Below are positions 27,881 to 36,418 of a DNA stretch of 64,000 nucleotides, piece by piece. The stretch is from Peribacillus simplex (GTDB taxonomy: Bacteria; Bacillota; Bacilli; Bacillales; DSM-1321). The stretch's first letter is position 1. Each line of letters begins with the position of its first letter. The notes beneath the pieces were generated by a model, which saw only the letters and a program-made list of their open reading frames with translations, searched no databases and was not told the origin of the DNA. The stretch covers positions 124,001 to 188,000 of the forward strand of contig NZ_FTMX01000005.1 in NCBI RefSeq assembly GCF_900156045.1, read 5' to 3'. Position numbers and translations under genes: made by a program.

Positions 27881-28168
27881 TTGGAACCTCCTATAAAAAG
27901 ATCGCTAAGTATATCAATTAATTCATGATTATGTTCTAGGACTTCATCAATTTTTTCTTTTTTGATATTTGTATTCTGCCTGTTAAATCTATTGCTACTA
28001 CATGCTTGCTGTAGGAGTGCATTAACAGAATGACTCTCTTTTTCCTAGATGAATTCTAGAATTCAAGCAGCATGGTTATTTGCCCCTTCACTTCCCTTCC
28101 TGGAAAATATTGCAGCATCAAAAAAATCCCAGCTGTGAGCATAGGATCTTTTTTCATTTCAATATTAT
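27881..28168. other. Intergenic region downstream of the BASS transporter gene
   Basis: No gene supported. A weak minus-strand hairpin with a T-tract at about 28115-28153 (AAAGATCC with GGGATTTTTTT) may end the transporter operon. Confidence 0.35.
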
Positions 28169-29143
28169 TTAAAGCTTGTTCTCTACCGGATGGACTGTCC
28201 CTTCCTCTATACTGTCGCCAGCATGTTTTTTTGACCAGTAAGTCGCAAGAATTGGTCCTGATATGTTGTGCCATGCAGCAGCCAGGACACTTGGAAGTGC
28301 TGCCAGAGGACCGAAATGTGCAGTAGCAAGCGCAACGCCTAACCCGGAGTTCTGCATGCCCACTTCAATTGAAATCGCTCTTCTATTCACTTCATCAAGT
28401 CCAAGCACTTTTGCTACCAAGTAACCAAACAGCAGTCCAAATCCGTTGTGAAGCATCACGGCAGTAAAAATAAGGAACCCGGATGTAGCGATGCTAGCTG
28501 CATTGCCTGAAACTACTGCGCTTACAATCGTAATAATGGCTGCTACCGAAATAAGTGGTAAAACGGTTAAGCTTTTTTCAACTATTACCGGGAAAAACCG
28601 CTTAATGGCCAAACCTAAAACAATCGGAAGAAGGATGACTTGTATAATGGACTTAAACATATCAAAAAAATCGACCGGCATCCATTGTCCTGCCAGCAAA
28701 AGCAGAAGCAGCGGAGTCATGATTGGAGCCAGTAAAGTTGATACCGAGGTCATAGCTATCGACAAGGGTACATTACCTTTTGCAAGATATACCATAACGT
28801 TAGAGGCTGTTCCGCCTGGTACACAGCCGAGCAAAACCAGACCTGCCGCTAATTCGGCTGGCAAATTCATAAGTTTCGCAATAAGGAATGCCACAGATGG
28901 CATGATGATAAACTGGGCGCAAACCCCAATTATCACGGGCAGTGGTTTAGTGATGACGATTTTAAAATCAACTGCCTTCAAAGTAAGCCCCATCCCAAAC
29001 ATGACAACCCCGAGCAATATCGTAATATAGCCTCCCAATCCCAAAAATGGCTCTGGAAAAATAAAGGCAATGACGGAAATTAAGATAACCCAAACAGCAA
29101 AATATTTTCCAGCTAATGCACTGAACGATTCTAATACCTTCAT
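28169..29143 (-). CDS. Bile acid:sodium symporter (BASS) family transporter, YocS-like
   Basis: 324 residues with about nine to ten membrane spans and the BASS signatures: GVVMFGMGLTLKAVDFKIV, LGCVPGGTASNVMVYLAKGN with the sodium-site GGTASN, and the mirror motif SIEVGMQNSGLGVALATAHF. Length and motifs match B. subtilis YocS (321). Bacterial BASS proteins carry organic anions such as pantoate, pyruvate or bile acids with sodium. It lies 4 bases after the hydroxyacid dehydrogenase gene on the same strand, so it probably imports that enzyme's substrate or handles its product. Confidence 0.9.
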   Translation of the reverse strand: MKVLESFSALAGKYFAVWVILISVIAFIFPEPFLGLGGYITILLGVVMFGMGLTLKAVDFKIVITKPLPVIIGVCAQFIIMPSVAFLIAKLMNLPAELAAGLVLLGCVPGGTASNVMVYLAKGNVPLSIAMTSVSTLLAPIMTPLLLLLLAGQWMPVDFFDMFKSIIQVILLPIVLGLAIKRFFPVIVEKSLTVLPLISVAAIITIVSAVVSGNAASIATSGFLIFTAVMLHNGFGLLFGYLVAKVLGLDEVNRRAISIEVGMQNSGLGVALATAHFGPLAALPSVLAAAWHNISGPILATYWSKKHAGDSIEEGTVHPVENKL

Positions 29144-29147
29144 TTCA

Positions 29148-30536
29148 TCACACTCTTTCTTGCATAAATATTTTACTTGGATTTAATAGATTATCTGGAT
29201 CAAGGGCTACTTTGATTTTTTCCATCACAAACAGTGAGTTCCCATGTTCTTTTTTTTGATATTTTTGTTTACCGACCCCAACTCCGTGCTCCCCAGTGCA
29301 TGTTCCCTTCCGCTCAAGGGCATACAGGACAATTTGTTCATTTAGCTGTTCTGCTCTTTTAATCTCTTCTAGGTTTTTGTTATCAATCATTAAGAGTACG
29401 TGATAGTTTCCGTCGCCTACATGGCCGACTATCCCACCGGTAAGGCCCAGTAAATCAACAGCCTCCCTTGCATGGTGAATTGCACCAGACAACTCTGAAA
29501 TCGGAAGGCAGACATCAGTCACCATCAGTTTTTTTCCAGGATAACCATGAATATAAGCATAAGCAAGATTATGGCGAGCTTCCCATAGACGGTTCCTGGC
29601 AGCATTATCTGCCTCAAATTCAATATCTAGACAATGATGTTCTGCTACTATTTCTTTAGTGAACTCTACATCTTGCTTCAACCCTGCTTCATTACCATGA
29701 AACTCCAAAAATAGTGTAGGCGCTTCATTATAGCTTGTATCACTATAAAGGTTAACCTGCTTCATTGATGGTTCATCGACAAGTTCCACCCTTGCAATTG
29801 GAACACCTGACTGCAAAATGGATACAACAGCTTCTACCGCATGGTTCAATGCTGGAAATGAAGCTCTTGCCGCCATAACGTGCTCAGGAATTCCGTAAAC
29901 TCTCAATGTCAATTCCGTAAAGCAGCCAAGGGTTCCTTCAGAACCAACAAAAATACCGTTTAGATGGTAACCTGATGACGATTTAGCTGCCAAATTGCCA
30001 GTATGTATAATCGAACCATCTGCAAGAACCACTTCAAGATCACGGACTTGGTCACGCATCACACCATATTTAACGGATGTCGTTCCACTGGCATTTGTTG
30101 CCGCCATTCCGCCCAGAGTAGCATCAGCCCCAGGATCCACGGAAAAAAACAAACCATATTTTTTCAATTCTTTGTTTAGTTGCGAACGCGTTACGCCAGG
30201 CTGAACCTTTACGAGAAAATCGTTTTCACGCACTTCAAGGATTTTATTCATTAGTGAAAAGTCAATGGTTATGCCATGATTGTACGGTATGACATGCCCC
30301 TCGAGGCTTGATCCCAACCCAAATGGAACCATCGGAATTTTGTACATATTGGCCAATTTCACAACATCACTGACTTGCTGTGTGGTTTCCGGAAATACAA
30401 CAATATCGGGAAGGCTTACAGCATGATATGATTCATCTCTACCGTGCAATTCTCTTACTGTCTGGTTAACTGTTACTTGACTTTCCGAAAGAACTTCCAT
30501 TAAAGCGTTGATCAAATTTACACTAACCGCTTCCAT
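29148..30536 (-). CDS. FAD-linked D-2-hydroxyacid (D-lactate/glycolate-type) dehydrogenase
   Basis: 462 residues of the GlcD/DLD family. The PCMH FAD-binding half shows PDIVVFPETTQQVSDVVKLA, VPFGLGSSLEGHV, VKVQPGVTRSQLNKELKKYG and VDPGADATLGGMAATNASGT; the C-terminal cap has GIVGHVGDGNYHVLLMID and CTGEHGVGVGKQKY, which supply FAD and metal or substrate contacts. The SSLEGH segment and length are closest to single-subunit D-lactate dehydrogenase (cytochrome) rather than to GlcD, which works with GlcF. AAGGAG precedes the ATG. It is first in an operon with the BASS transporter, under an FCD-type operator. Confidence 0.88.
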   Translation of the reverse strand: MEAVSVNLINALMEVLSESQVTVNQTVRELHGRDESYHAVSLPDIVVFPETTQQVSDVVKLANMYKIPMVPFGLGSSLEGHVIPYNHGITIDFSLMNKILEVRENDFLVKVQPGVTRSQLNKELKKYGLFFSVDPGADATLGGMAATNASGTTSVKYGVMRDQVRDLEVVLADGSIIHTGNLAAKSSSGYHLNGIFVGSEGTLGCFTELTLRVYGIPEHVMAARASFPALNHAVEAVVSILQSGVPIARVELVDEPSMKQVNLYSDTSYNEAPTLFLEFHGNEAGLKQDVEFTKEIVAEHHCLDIEFEADNAARNRLWEARHNLAYAYIHGYPGKKLMVTDVCLPISELSGAIHHAREAVDLLGLTGGIVGHVGDGNYHVLLMIDNKNLEEIKRAEQLNEQIVLYALERKGTCTGEHGVGVGKQKYQKKEHGNSLFVMEKIKVALDPDNLLNPSKIFMQERV

Positions 30537-30725
30537 ACAATTCTCCTTCTTTCTGCTATAACATCCGTTTTTGTCTTATCAAAAGCTTTGGTCGCACCTA
30601 TACCCAGATTAATTTTCTGCTTCAAAACTTCAACTGTTGAACTGATCCCCCTCCCTAAAAATATAAAATGATATCGCTTCCATTAATAAATAATTTGACC
30701 TAGACCAATTTTGATCATTTTTACC

Positions 30726-30773
30726 AATTGGTCTAACCAATTTTCATTATACTAATTTTTTTGACTTTTTCAA
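30726..30773 (-). promoter_or_regulatory. Promoter and FCD-regulator operator of the hydroxyacid dehydrogenase operon
   Basis: Read on the minus strand: TTGAAA (30773-30768), 16 bases, TATAAT (30751-30746), then the perfect-armed palindrome AATTGGTCTAACCAATT (30742-30726) over the expected start of transcription. ATTGGT-N3-ACCAAT is the classic PdhR/LldR-type FCD GntR site. A related, poorer box (TTGACCTAGACCAA) lies about 30 bases further downstream. Confidence 0.85.
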
Positions 30774-30890
30774 CAATTAAACATATATTACTTTTCTCCA
30801 TAAATAAATGGTTATTTTAACAGTGTTTATAGTTGGTTTTCCTACCTTCTAATAAAAAATGAATCACCTTAAATTGCCAAATTAACGGAT

Positions 30891-30939
30891 TTGACTAAAA
30901 TTAAGTAATAATATATTTTTATAAATTGGTCTAACCAAT
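30891..30939 (+). promoter_or_regulatory. Promoter and operator of the FCD regulator gene
   Basis: TTGACT (30891-30896), 17 bases, TATTTT (30914-30919), followed by ATTGGTCTAACCAAT (30925-30939), the same operator core as in the divergent operon's promoter. Autoregulation and shared control are implied. Confidence 0.75.
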
Positions 30940-31044
30940 ATATAGGTCTGAAATTATCCTCTTGCTTCATTAATGAATGCTTGTTAAGATGATTCCACTA
31001 ATAGTCGTACCAACTTGTTGTTATTGAAGGATGTGAAGGAAGTA

Positions 31045-31833
31045 ATGGATTCTATACCAGTTAAATCCCCAAAAGTGTACGAAATCATCTTCAATCAAAT
31101 TAAGGAATCTTTTATTAGCGGTGAATTGAAACCTGGAGATAAATTACCCCCTGAACGGGAGTTGTCCAATCGTTTTAAAGTGAGTCGAACATCAATCAGA
31201 GAAGCCCTTCGTGTATTGGAGATTAACGGAGTCATTGAGGTCAGACCAGGTGACGGGACATTTATCAGACAATCTAATGTTAAGTTACTGATCGAACAGC
31301 TATCCAACTCAATCATCAAAGCTAAGGACAACATGGTTTATGAAATGCTTGAAGTCCGTCGAGTAATTGAAACCGAGTGTGCTTTTCTTGCTGCACAGAG
31401 AGCAAACTCTCTAGATTTACAAAATATTCTTAATGCTTTAGAAGAAATGGCACGTTCGGAACATGATGAAGAATTAGGCTTGCGAGCAGATTTGATGTTT
31501 CACTATAGTGTCGCACAATCCACAAATAATTCCATATTTGCCGGATTGGTCCATACCCTTAGTGATCAAATGAAAGATACTATTCGTGCCACTAGACGGC
31601 ATCGTTTCGCAAAACCCGGTCACTTTCAAGAAACGCTTCAAGAACACAAAGAAATCTACTATTCTATCGCATTAAAGGAAGCGGATAAAGCCAAGCAACT
31701 GATGGACGCCCATATCATCCGCATTAGAGAACAGATGGCCACAGCTACACTTGAAAGCATTGGAGATGATGCCAAAATCGTTGCTTATCAAAATGAAAAA
31801 GACAATCATCGTAATGCTGAAAGTGATAAATAA
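31045..31833 (+). CDS. GntR/FadR-family (FCD) regulator of the hydroxyacid operon
   Basis: 262 residues. The winged helix is complete (YEIIFNQIKESFISGELKPG, LPPERELSNRFKVSRTSIRE, ALRVLEINGVIEVRPGDGTF). The FCD effector domain follows (EMLEVRRVIETECAFLAAQR, LMFHYSVAQSTNNSIFAGLV, LQEHKEIYYSIALKEADKAK) with the Asp/Glu and His positions that bind a metal and a carboxylate in LldR/LutR-type proteins. ATG at 31045 follows AAGGAAG. It is divergent from the dehydrogenase-BASS operon and both promoters carry ATTGGTCTAACCAAT, so it very probably represses both until a hydroxyacid such as lactate is present. Confidence 0.9.
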   Translation: MDSIPVKSPKVYEIIFNQIKESFISGELKPGDKLPPERELSNRFKVSRTSIREALRVLEINGVIEVRPGDGTFIRQSNVKLLIEQLSNSIIKAKDNMVYEMLEVRRVIETECAFLAAQRANSLDLQNILNALEEMARSEHDEELGLRADLMFHYSVAQSTNNSIFAGLVHTLSDQMKDTIRATRRHRFAKPGHFQETLQEHKEIYYSIALKEADKAKQLMDAHIIRIREQMATATLESIGDDAKIVAYQNEKDNHRNAESDK

Positions 31834-31913
31834 GTTCCGCTTGCTATATAATTAACGGAACATGGAGGTATATCTCTAATTAATTTTTTATCGGAGACCA
31901 ATTAAATTTGACA

Positions 31914-31941
31914 TAAAAAAGCGCCTTTCTCAGAGGGCGCT
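31914..31941 (-). terminator. Terminator of the small gene at 32003-32182
   Basis: On the minus strand AGCGCC and GGCGCT form a stem followed by six T (31919-31914), 61 bases past the stop codon. Confidence 0.75.
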
Positions 31942-32002
31942 AAGTTGGTTATTTATAGTTTAATAATTGATTCCCTTTATATATAAAACAGTAAATATTG
32001 GT

Positions 32003-32182
32003 TTACCCTTTTGATATAGTGCAGGAATCAACGTTACATTCTTTTAGAACATTATCAATCAATGAAAGCTGATCATTAATCATTGATAAGTAGAAAATAT
32101 GATAGTCATTTATTTGTTCCTTTAACTCCAACAGCAGCGTTTTGTCCCTTTGTACAAGGAACATCTCTTCTGGATGTAACAT
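32003..32182 (-). CDS. 59-residue hypothetical protein
   Basis: A short gene with AAGGAG 7 bases before its ATG and a minus-strand terminator downstream. The product begins MLHPEEMFLVQRDKTLLLEL and continues as a helical, coiled-coil-like chain (KEQINDYHIFYLSMINDQLS) with Cys at 49 and 54. Size and helix pattern recall small regulators such as Spo0E-like phosphatases, but the SQELD signature is absent, so no family is assigned. Confidence 0.55.
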   Translation of the reverse strand: MLHPEEMFLVQRDKTLLLELKEQINDYHIFYLSMINDQLSLIDNVLKECNVDSCTISKG

Positions 32183-32580
32183 ATCACTTCTCCTTTTAGT
32201 TAAGATATTACCTTTTACCCTAATTATTACAATTATTAACTTTTAAGCGGAAGTTTTGTACCATATTTCACAAGGGATATTTAGAGGGAGTTACTAAACT
32301 GTCCGAAGACAATACGCTAGTAAAAAAACCATGCAACATAGTTTTATAAGGGGGTGGCTCAGTAACAGTTCCTCCTTTTAGTAAAGACCCGTTATTTGAA
32401 GAAACACAATGATAAGTATAAAGAATATTAGTATAAAAAAAGGCTGTCGTATATTAGCCTTTAACGTCGAATATGTCCCCTTCTTACATTGTTGTGTTAG
32501 ACTTAATATATAAAACCATATTTTCTTGGGTTTTTTTTACTTTTATTAATCACACTTGTATAAGGGAAGGAGTATAAGAA
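32183..32580. other. Intergenic region between divergent small genes
   Basis: No gene supported. A hairpin AAAGGCT/AGCCTTT lies at about 32440-32463 without a good T-tract. Confidence 0.4.
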
Positions 32581-32952
32581 GTGGAGAAAATCAGCGTTTT
32601 TCTGGATGACTATCGGAAAGCTCCCGATGGCTATGTGTTAGTCGAGACTATTGACGAATGTATTGAGCTATTGCGAAACTTTGATATTGAACACCTCTCT
32701 TTGGATCATGATTTATTAAATAAAACTAGGAATGGTTTTATGCTTGTTCAAAAGATGGTCAAAGAAAAACTTTTTGCTAATCGCATCACAATTCACTCTG
32801 CCAATTCAGTTGGCGGTAAAGCAATGTATGACTGTTTAAAGCAAGCACAACGGAATTTAACAATGCCCCCTGCCATTATTGTTTCCTTACGCCCCCTGCC
32901 CCTCAAATTCTTCCCGTCAAAGGTTCTGCAACATTATATGGATATAAGATAA
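32581..32952 (+). CDS. Cyclic-phosphate-processing receiver-domain protein
   Basis: 123 residues resembling the stand-alone receiver-like domain predicted to process cyclic phosphates: ISVFLDDYRKAPDGYVLVET at the start, IECIELL-type helix, then IEHLSLDHDLLNKTRNGFML and ITIHSANSVGGKAMYDCLKQ. The LDD and LDHDL acidic clusters and HSAN are the family's key positions. The C-terminal tail after PAIIVSLRPLP differs from the family's usual end. In another frame the DNA to about 33030 reads on as LYGYKINSSQLHFIEELYDA, so a late frameshift is possible. Start is GTG at 32581 after GGAAGGAG. Confidence 0.7.
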   Translation: MEKISVFLDDYRKAPDGYVLVETIDECIELLRNFDIEHLSLDHDLLNKTRNGFMLVQKMVKEKLFANRITIHSANSVGGKAMYDCLKQAQRNLTMPPAIIVSLRPLPLKFFPSKVLQHYMDIR

Positions 32953-33092
32953 ACTCTTCTCAATTACATTTCATAGAAGAATTATACGATGCTTTTGTGA
33001 TTGTATCGCGGAAACGATTCTTTTTGCTTTAAATCCCTGAAGATGTTGATCAGGTTTGAAGGATTAAACGCATGTGTAATACTCCAATATAC

Positions 33093-33131
33093 AAAAAAAG
33101 CAATTCACATATAGTGTGTGATTGCTTTTTT
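33093..33131. terminator. Bidirectional terminator between the receiver-domain and EamA genes
   Basis: AAAAAAGCAAT with ATTGCTTTTTT, extended by an inner CACA/TGTG pairing. A-rich and T-rich flanks allow function on both strands. Confidence 0.8.
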
Positions 33132-33207
33132 AAAATTTGTTCGAGCTTCATGGTAGTTTATAATCTACAAGATAGATTCCATTATTTTGCCCGCTTAACA
33201 ACTGACA

Positions 33208-34125
33208 TTACTTGTTTTTTACGATTGATAAAATCGTAATGGTGCTTATAATGCAGAGTGTACCGAGCCACTCGGCAAAACCGAATGTTACATTCAGCCA
33301 GAAAACGGATATTAAGGTTGCAGATAATGGCTCAACAGAAGCTAATAAACTTACCTCTGAAGCCGAAATGAATTTTGTACTTTCCAAATAAAAATAAAAA
33401 GCAATGATCGTACCGAAAATGATGATGAATAAAACCGCTGAAAATGATGGGAACGTCCAATTACCTTCAAATGCCCATGGAGGATGAATCATGCTAAAGC
33501 ATATTCCCCCAATCAACATGCCCCATCCCACTACAATCATTGAACCCCATCTTGAAAGGAGTTCATACGGCTGCAATGTATAGAATGCCAATGCAAAGGC
33601 TGATGTTACTCCCCAAAATACTGCCCACCCGGAAATGGAAAGCGAATGTATGCTTCCTCCTGTCACAAGCAAAAAAGTGCCTAAAATCGCTATGATCACA
33701 GCTACACTCACAGTAATGCTTGGAAAACGTCTGGAATGAATGGCTAAATAACAAGTGATCAGGGCCGGTGCCAGGTATTGAAGCACTGTAGCAGTGGCTG
33801 CGTTGCCATGTTCAATTGCTGCAAAATATGTGTATTGAACAGCGAGCATACCCAAAATTGCAAAAAGGATAATTTGAAGCGCATCTTTTTTAGTTTTCCA
33901 AATCTCAAAAACTTTCATTCTTTCGTTCTTATATGCGACCCCCAATAAGATGATTCCAGAAAGCAACAAGCGTACAACAGTGAGCCACTCAGGACTGAAA
34001 CCTTGATGCTGAAATAGATATTGAGCTGCCGTTCCTGATACTCCCCATAACGCAGCGCCAGTCAGTACAAGTGCAATCCCTTTATTTCTTGAAGGTGATA
34101 TGGCAACTATAGTATCATTACTCAT
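33208..34125 (-). CDS. EamA/DMT-superfamily transporter
   Basis: 305 residues with ten predicted membrane spans in two EamA halves (KGIALVLTGAALWGVSGTAA at the start of the first, ISGWAVFWGVTSAFALAFYT at the start of the second, EPLSATLISVFWL near the end). Drug/metabolite transporters of this group export amino acids or other metabolites. ATG at 34125 has GGGGAAG in front; an in-frame GTG at 34140 lies before that site. The gene overlaps the end of the GntR gene by 8 bases, so it is translationally coupled to its probable regulator. Confidence 0.88.
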   Translation of the reverse strand: MSNDTIVAISPSRNKGIALVLTGAALWGVSGTAAQYLFQHQGFSPEWLTVVRLLLSGIILLGVAYKNERMKVFEIWKTKKDALQIILFAILGMLAVQYTYFAAIEHGNAATATVLQYLAPALITCYLAIHSRRFPSITVSVAVIIAILGTFLLVTGGSIHSLSISGWAVFWGVTSAFALAFYTLQPYELLSRWGSMIVVGWGMLIGGICFSMIHPPWAFEGNWTFPSFSAVLFIIIFGTIIAFYFYLESTKFISASEVSLLASVEPLSATLISVFWLNVTFGFAEWLGTLCIISTITILSIVKNK

Positions 34126-34813
34126 TTTTTTCTTCCCCACTTTTTACACGTTCCGTATGGGCTTGAATTCTATAGTAACTTTCTTTCCAATTCTTTTCTA
34201 TCACCTTAAGCACCATAGGGAGATTTCCATTCCTTAAAGCCTGTATGATTCTATCATGCTCATCAACGGAAAGAAGAACATCACTTACCTGATTGAAATA
34301 AAACAGTTCCATTCTTATAAGTTTTTGTTTGAGTCCTGATAGAATCCGCTTCAATTCATCATTTGTAGAAAGATTGATGTAAATGGAGTGAAAGTCATCA
34401 TCTTTCTGAACGGCCACTATTTGATTTCCCTCGTCTATTGCTTTTTTCACTTCATGATTGATGGCTTCCATCTCAATTAAGTGTTTTTCTTCAATGAAGT
34501 CAAAAGCCTGTTCCATAGCCAACTTTTCCAGTGTCCAAACAATTGAATATATGTTTAATACCCCTTCGAATTGAATGGGGGAAACAATAGTTGAACAACT
34601 TGGCTTAGTCTCTACAAATCCCTCATCCTCAAGCCTTAAAAGTGCTTCCCTAATGGGGGTTCTGCTTACTCCCAATTGATCGGCCAATTCTTTGTCCCGT
34701 AATTGTTGGCCGGGCGTTAGGGTTCCCTGTACAATCCAATCCCGCAAAATCATGTATGCTTCTTCACGTACAGAAGTACGTTTAATTTTTTGTGATGAAT
34801 TTGAATGCAGCAA
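34118..34813 (-). CDS. GntR-family (FCD) transcriptional regulator
   Basis: 231 residues: winged helix (SVREEAYMILRDWIVQGTLT, LADQLGVSRTPIREALLRLE) and FCD domain (NIYSIVWTLEKLAMEQAFDF, DDDFHSIYINLSTNDELKRI, SVDEHDRIIQALRNGNLPMV). Start is TTG at 34813, eight bases after AAGGAGG. It is first in a two-gene operon with the EamA transporter and probably controls it in response to the exported compound. Upstream, TGCA-N11-TGCA (about 34833-34851) is a candidate operator. Confidence 0.88.
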   Translation of the reverse strand: MLHSNSSQKIKRTSVREEAYMILRDWIVQGTLTPGQQLRDKELADQLGVSRTPIREALLRLEDEGFVETKPSCSTIVSPIQFEGVLNIYSIVWTLEKLAMEQAFDFIEEKHLIEMEAINHEVKKAIDEGNQIVAVQKDDDFHSIYINLSTNDELKRILSGLKQKLIRMELFYFNQVSDVLLSVDEHDRIIQALRNGNLPMVLKVIEKNWKESYYRIQAHTERVKSGEEKNE

Positions 34814-35236
34814 AGGCTATACCTCCTTGAAATGCAAATATATAATATGCAATATATCACATAATGCATGCCGTTAAAATAGAAATAAGAAAATTTCACC
34901 GCTGTATTTTTTTATTTGATTTCATAATTGCTCCACCACATGGCATTAGTCTCTTGGTCTCGTCAAGGGAGAAAGTAAAAGCCAAGAATAAAAGAATTCA
35001 AATATTTACATAATTAGAAAGAATGATTTCTAACGAAAGAACGAACTTTTCTTTTCAAACTAAAAAGACAACACTCCCAACCAGAGTGCTGTCTTTTTAG
35101 TTGAGATTATCCCATCTTTAATAAGTTATTCTTTTGCCCTTGGTAAGCGGAAAACTTCTAACCTTTATTTATTTTCTAGAGTAAGAACAGTATAAGAAAC
35201 TTAACTCATTTAACTCATTCTTTACACAATAATATG
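34814..35236. other. Intergenic region with promoter side of GntR-EamA and terminator of the M42 operon
   Basis: No gene seen. Near 34833-34851 an AT-rich inverted repeat with TGCA ends (AAATATATAATATGCA) overlaps the expected promoter of the GntR gene. The terminator at 35058-35102 lies in the middle. Confidence 0.5.
35058..35102. terminator. Terminator of the M42/M20/symporter operon
   Basis: AACTAAAAAGACAACACTC (35058-35076) pairs with GAGTGCTGTCTTTTTAGTT (35084-35102) with one mismatch and a 7-base loop. Confidence 0.85.
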
Positions 35237-36385
35237 TTAAATAAAACTTAAATCTTTCCCTCCATTGTCCAAAACGATTCCTTTTGCAATCTTCAAGACC
35301 CCTTCGGCATCATTGAGATTGACTAATTCAACTGGGGAGTGCGAATATCTGCGCGGCGTTGAAAGAACTCCTACTGGTATTCCTTTATTCGCAGAAGTCA
35401 AACTGGCTGCATCAGTTGTATAGGAATCCCCTACTAACGTTATCGTCTGTAATGGTACATTTGCTTTAGCTGCCTGTTCTTCGATGATTTCCCTCACTTT
35501 AGGGTGGATGTGGTTGAAAACCATTGTACCTCTAACCCCATCCGCAATAGGACAAGCTGGTCCTTTTCCTAGGTAGACGGGAAGTGATATTTCTGTATCG
35601 ATATCAGGTGTATCGCCAGCTGGGATTGTATCTAGTACGATTGCATAATCAGGCTCAATTGAATTTCCTACCATAATGGCTCCAAGCAGTCCCACCTCTT
35701 CTTGAACAGTTACAACACCATATAATGTTCCCGCAAATTCAACGCCTTGTAATTCTTTAAATAACTCTATTAATATTGCACAATGAATTCGATTATCAAC
35801 GGATTTTGTACATACAAGATCTTTATTTACCATTTCCATAAAATCACTTTGGAATACAATGGGATCTCCCACTTTAATTCCCATGTTTTCAACCTCTATT
35901 CTCGAGGAAGCCCCTACATCTATGTAACATTCACGTGTTGTTTTAACGCGTTTACTTTCTTCGGGAGTTTGCATGTGTCCAGCTTTTATCCCGATTATTC
36001 CAGGTAATTTTTTTATTGTAACCCAGACTTTTCTCCCTAACAATAATTGATCGGAAACCCCTCCCACCTTATCAAACATGATAAAACCATTGGGTAAAAT
36101 ATTTTTCACACAAAATCCAACCTCATCAGAATGGCTCGATATCATCAGTTTAGGCCCGGGGATATTTCCTTTTTTTATCGCAATCACATTGCCATTGCGA
36201 TCTACATCCACCTCGTCAGCATATGGTAACAATTTGTCCCTCATATATTTTACAACTTCTTGTTCTGATCCAGAAACTCCTATCAAGCCAGTTAATTCTC
36301 TTAATGACTTTTTTATACTTTCTTTCACTTTTTCATCTCTGAGTGAATGTCCAACCTTTTGGTCTATCATATTGGTAGTTTTCAT
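35237..36385 (-). CDS. M42-family metallopeptidase (aminopeptidase/deblocking type)
   Basis: 382 residues of the M42 family, which form large tetrahedral cytosolic aminopeptidases using two zinc or cobalt ions. Metal-ligand regions are visible: ISSHSDEVGF, TKSVDNRIHCAILIE, TVQEEVGLLGA with the catalytic glutamate, VLDTIPAGDTPD, and the final histidine in RRYSHSPVE. The insert is the usual PDZ-like domain. It has an N-terminal extension of about 20 residues. AAGGAGGAG precedes the ATG. It follows the M20 gene by 33 bases and probably degrades peptides or acylated amino acids taken up by the symporter. Confidence 0.9.
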   Translation of the reverse strand: MKTTNMIDQKVGHSLRDEKVKESIKKSLRELTGLIGVSGSEQEVVKYMRDKLLPYADEVDVDRNGNVIAIKKGNIPGPKLMISSHSDEVGFCVKNILPNGFIMFDKVGGVSDQLLLGRKVWVTIKKLPGIIGIKAGHMQTPEESKRVKTTRECYIDVGASSRIEVENMGIKVGDPIVFQSDFMEMVNKDLVCTKSVDNRIHCAILIELFKELQGVEFAGTLYGVVTVQEEVGLLGAIMVGNSIEPDYAIVLDTIPAGDTPDIDTEISLPVYLGKGPACPIADGVRGTMVFNHIHPKVREIIEEQAAKANVPLQTITLVGDSYTTDAASLTSANKGIPVGVLSTPRRYSHSPVELVNLNDAEGVLKIAKGIVLDNGGKDLSFI

Positions 36386-36418
36386 TTGAACTCCTCCTTT
36401 TGGTTTTCCCTTGATAAC

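Noticed and set aside
28056..28157. Minus-strand frame of 33 codons (MKKDPMLTAGIFLMLQYF) after the BASS gene
   Set aside because: No ribosome site; it overlaps the probable terminator of the transporter operon.
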